Source of the DNA: Peptostreptococcaceae bacterium | GTDB lineage: Bacteria; Bacillota_A; Clostridia; Peptostreptococcales; Anaerovoracaceae | Reading direction: 5' to 3' | Length of the DNA stretch: 5,247 nucleotides | Assembly: GCA_016650135.1 (NCBI GenBank) | Contig: JAENWH010000159.1 | Coordinates: 1-5,247, forward strand | In this document: piece after piece, positions 5,131 through 5,247 of the stretch | Layout: every line of letters starts with the position of its first letter | Numbering within the stretch: position 1 is the stretch's first letter | Notes under the pieces: model-generated | The model's database searches: none | What the model was told of the DNA's origin: nothing | Seen by the model: only the letters and a program-made list of their open reading frames with translations | Position numbers and translations under genes: made by a program

Positions 5131-5164
5131 AGTTTATGAATATTCCAAGTTTATGAATATCCTA
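5131..5164. repeat. 17-bp direct repeat upstream of the tRNA promoter
   Basis: AGTTTATGAATATTCCA (5131-5147) and AGTTTATGAATATCCTA (5148-5164) are adjacent and differ at two positions. The array ends one base before the -35 box of the tRNA promoter, where an AT-rich UP element or an activator site would lie. The first copy contains the palindrome GAATATTC (5138-5145). Function is unknown. Confidence 0.7.
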
Positions 5165-5165
5165 A

Positions 5166-5194
5166 TTGCATTAACCCTGTTTATCATATATAAT
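5166..5194 (+). promoter_or_regulatory. Promoter of the tRNA gene
   Basis: A weak -35 TTGCAT (5166-5171) is separated by 17 bases from a perfect -10 TATAAT (5189-5194). The predicted start near 5201 leaves about 12 bases before the mature tRNA 5' end at 5213, a normal short leader to be removed by RNase P. Confidence 0.65.
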
Positions 5195-5212
5195 AAATCT
5201 CGTACCGAATTT

Positions 5213-5247
5213 GGGGCATTAGCTCAGAGGATAGAGTCGCAGACTTC
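5213..5247 (+). tRNA. tRNA, 5' part only, most likely tRNA-Arg (anticodon TCN, probably TCT)
   Basis: The window ends at tRNA position 35. Visible parts: acceptor strand GGGGCAT (1-7), T8, A9, D arm GCTC/GAGT (10-13/22-25, last pair G-T) with loop AGAGGATA, base 26, anticodon 5' stem GCAGA (27-31), C32, T33, then anticodon bases T34 and C35. The third anticodon base and the 3' half are outside, so pairing of the acceptor and anticodon stems cannot be checked. A20 in the D loop, an arginine identity element, and the partial anticodon TC favour tRNA-Arg(TCT), which reads AGA; Gly (TCC) is less likely from the D-arm sequence. Confidence 0.8.

Overview
The window looks like chromosomal DNA of a low-GC Gram-positive bacterium, probably a Clostridia member. 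The grounds are the AT-rich intergenic DNA, strong GGAGG-type ribosome binding sites, consensus-like sigma-A promoters, a secreted wall amidase carrying a copper-amine-oxidase-like stalk domain, and a LysO exporter encoded as two half genes. I cannot name the genus.

Left end (1-598). The window opens in the last codons of an IS200/IS605-type tnpB gene on the + strand. A structured non-coding tail follows, closing with the right-end hairpin typical of these elements (CCCC...GCTTTAGC...GGGG, then GTGTCAA); this is the expected position of the omega-RNA guide RNA. Next come about 370 bases without a convincing gene. They hold a 15-bp tandem repeat, an 11-bp-arm palindrome made of two perfect head-to-head DnaA boxes, and a terminator that closes the leftward gene cluster.

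Main block (599-4919, all minus strand). In transcription order: a secreted N-acetylmuramoyl-L-alanine amidase, the N-terminal half of a LysO-type amino acid exporter, its C-terminal half (8-bp overlap), a MoxR-type AAA+ ATPase, and a CoxE-like VWA protein whose ATG directly follows the ATPase stop. A good sigma-A promoter lies upstream of the amidase, no internal terminator is visible, and a hairpin with a T-rich tail sits at the end, so one polycistronic transcript is plausible. The last two genes are a classic ATPase/VWA chaperone pair. The LysO halves would assemble into one membrane transporter. The amidase would cleave peptidoglycan outside the cell. A functional link among the three modules is inference only.

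Right end (4920-5247). A 293-bp AT-rich divergent intergenic region carries the leftward amidase promoter, with an inverted repeat in its spacer. It also carries a 17-bp direct repeat and a rightward promoter for a tRNA gene, most likely tRNA-Arg, that is cut by the window edge.

Two start codons were revised on ribosome-binding-site evidence: moxR at 2638 rather than 2665, and the LysO N-half at a TTG at 3605 rather than the ATG at 3635.
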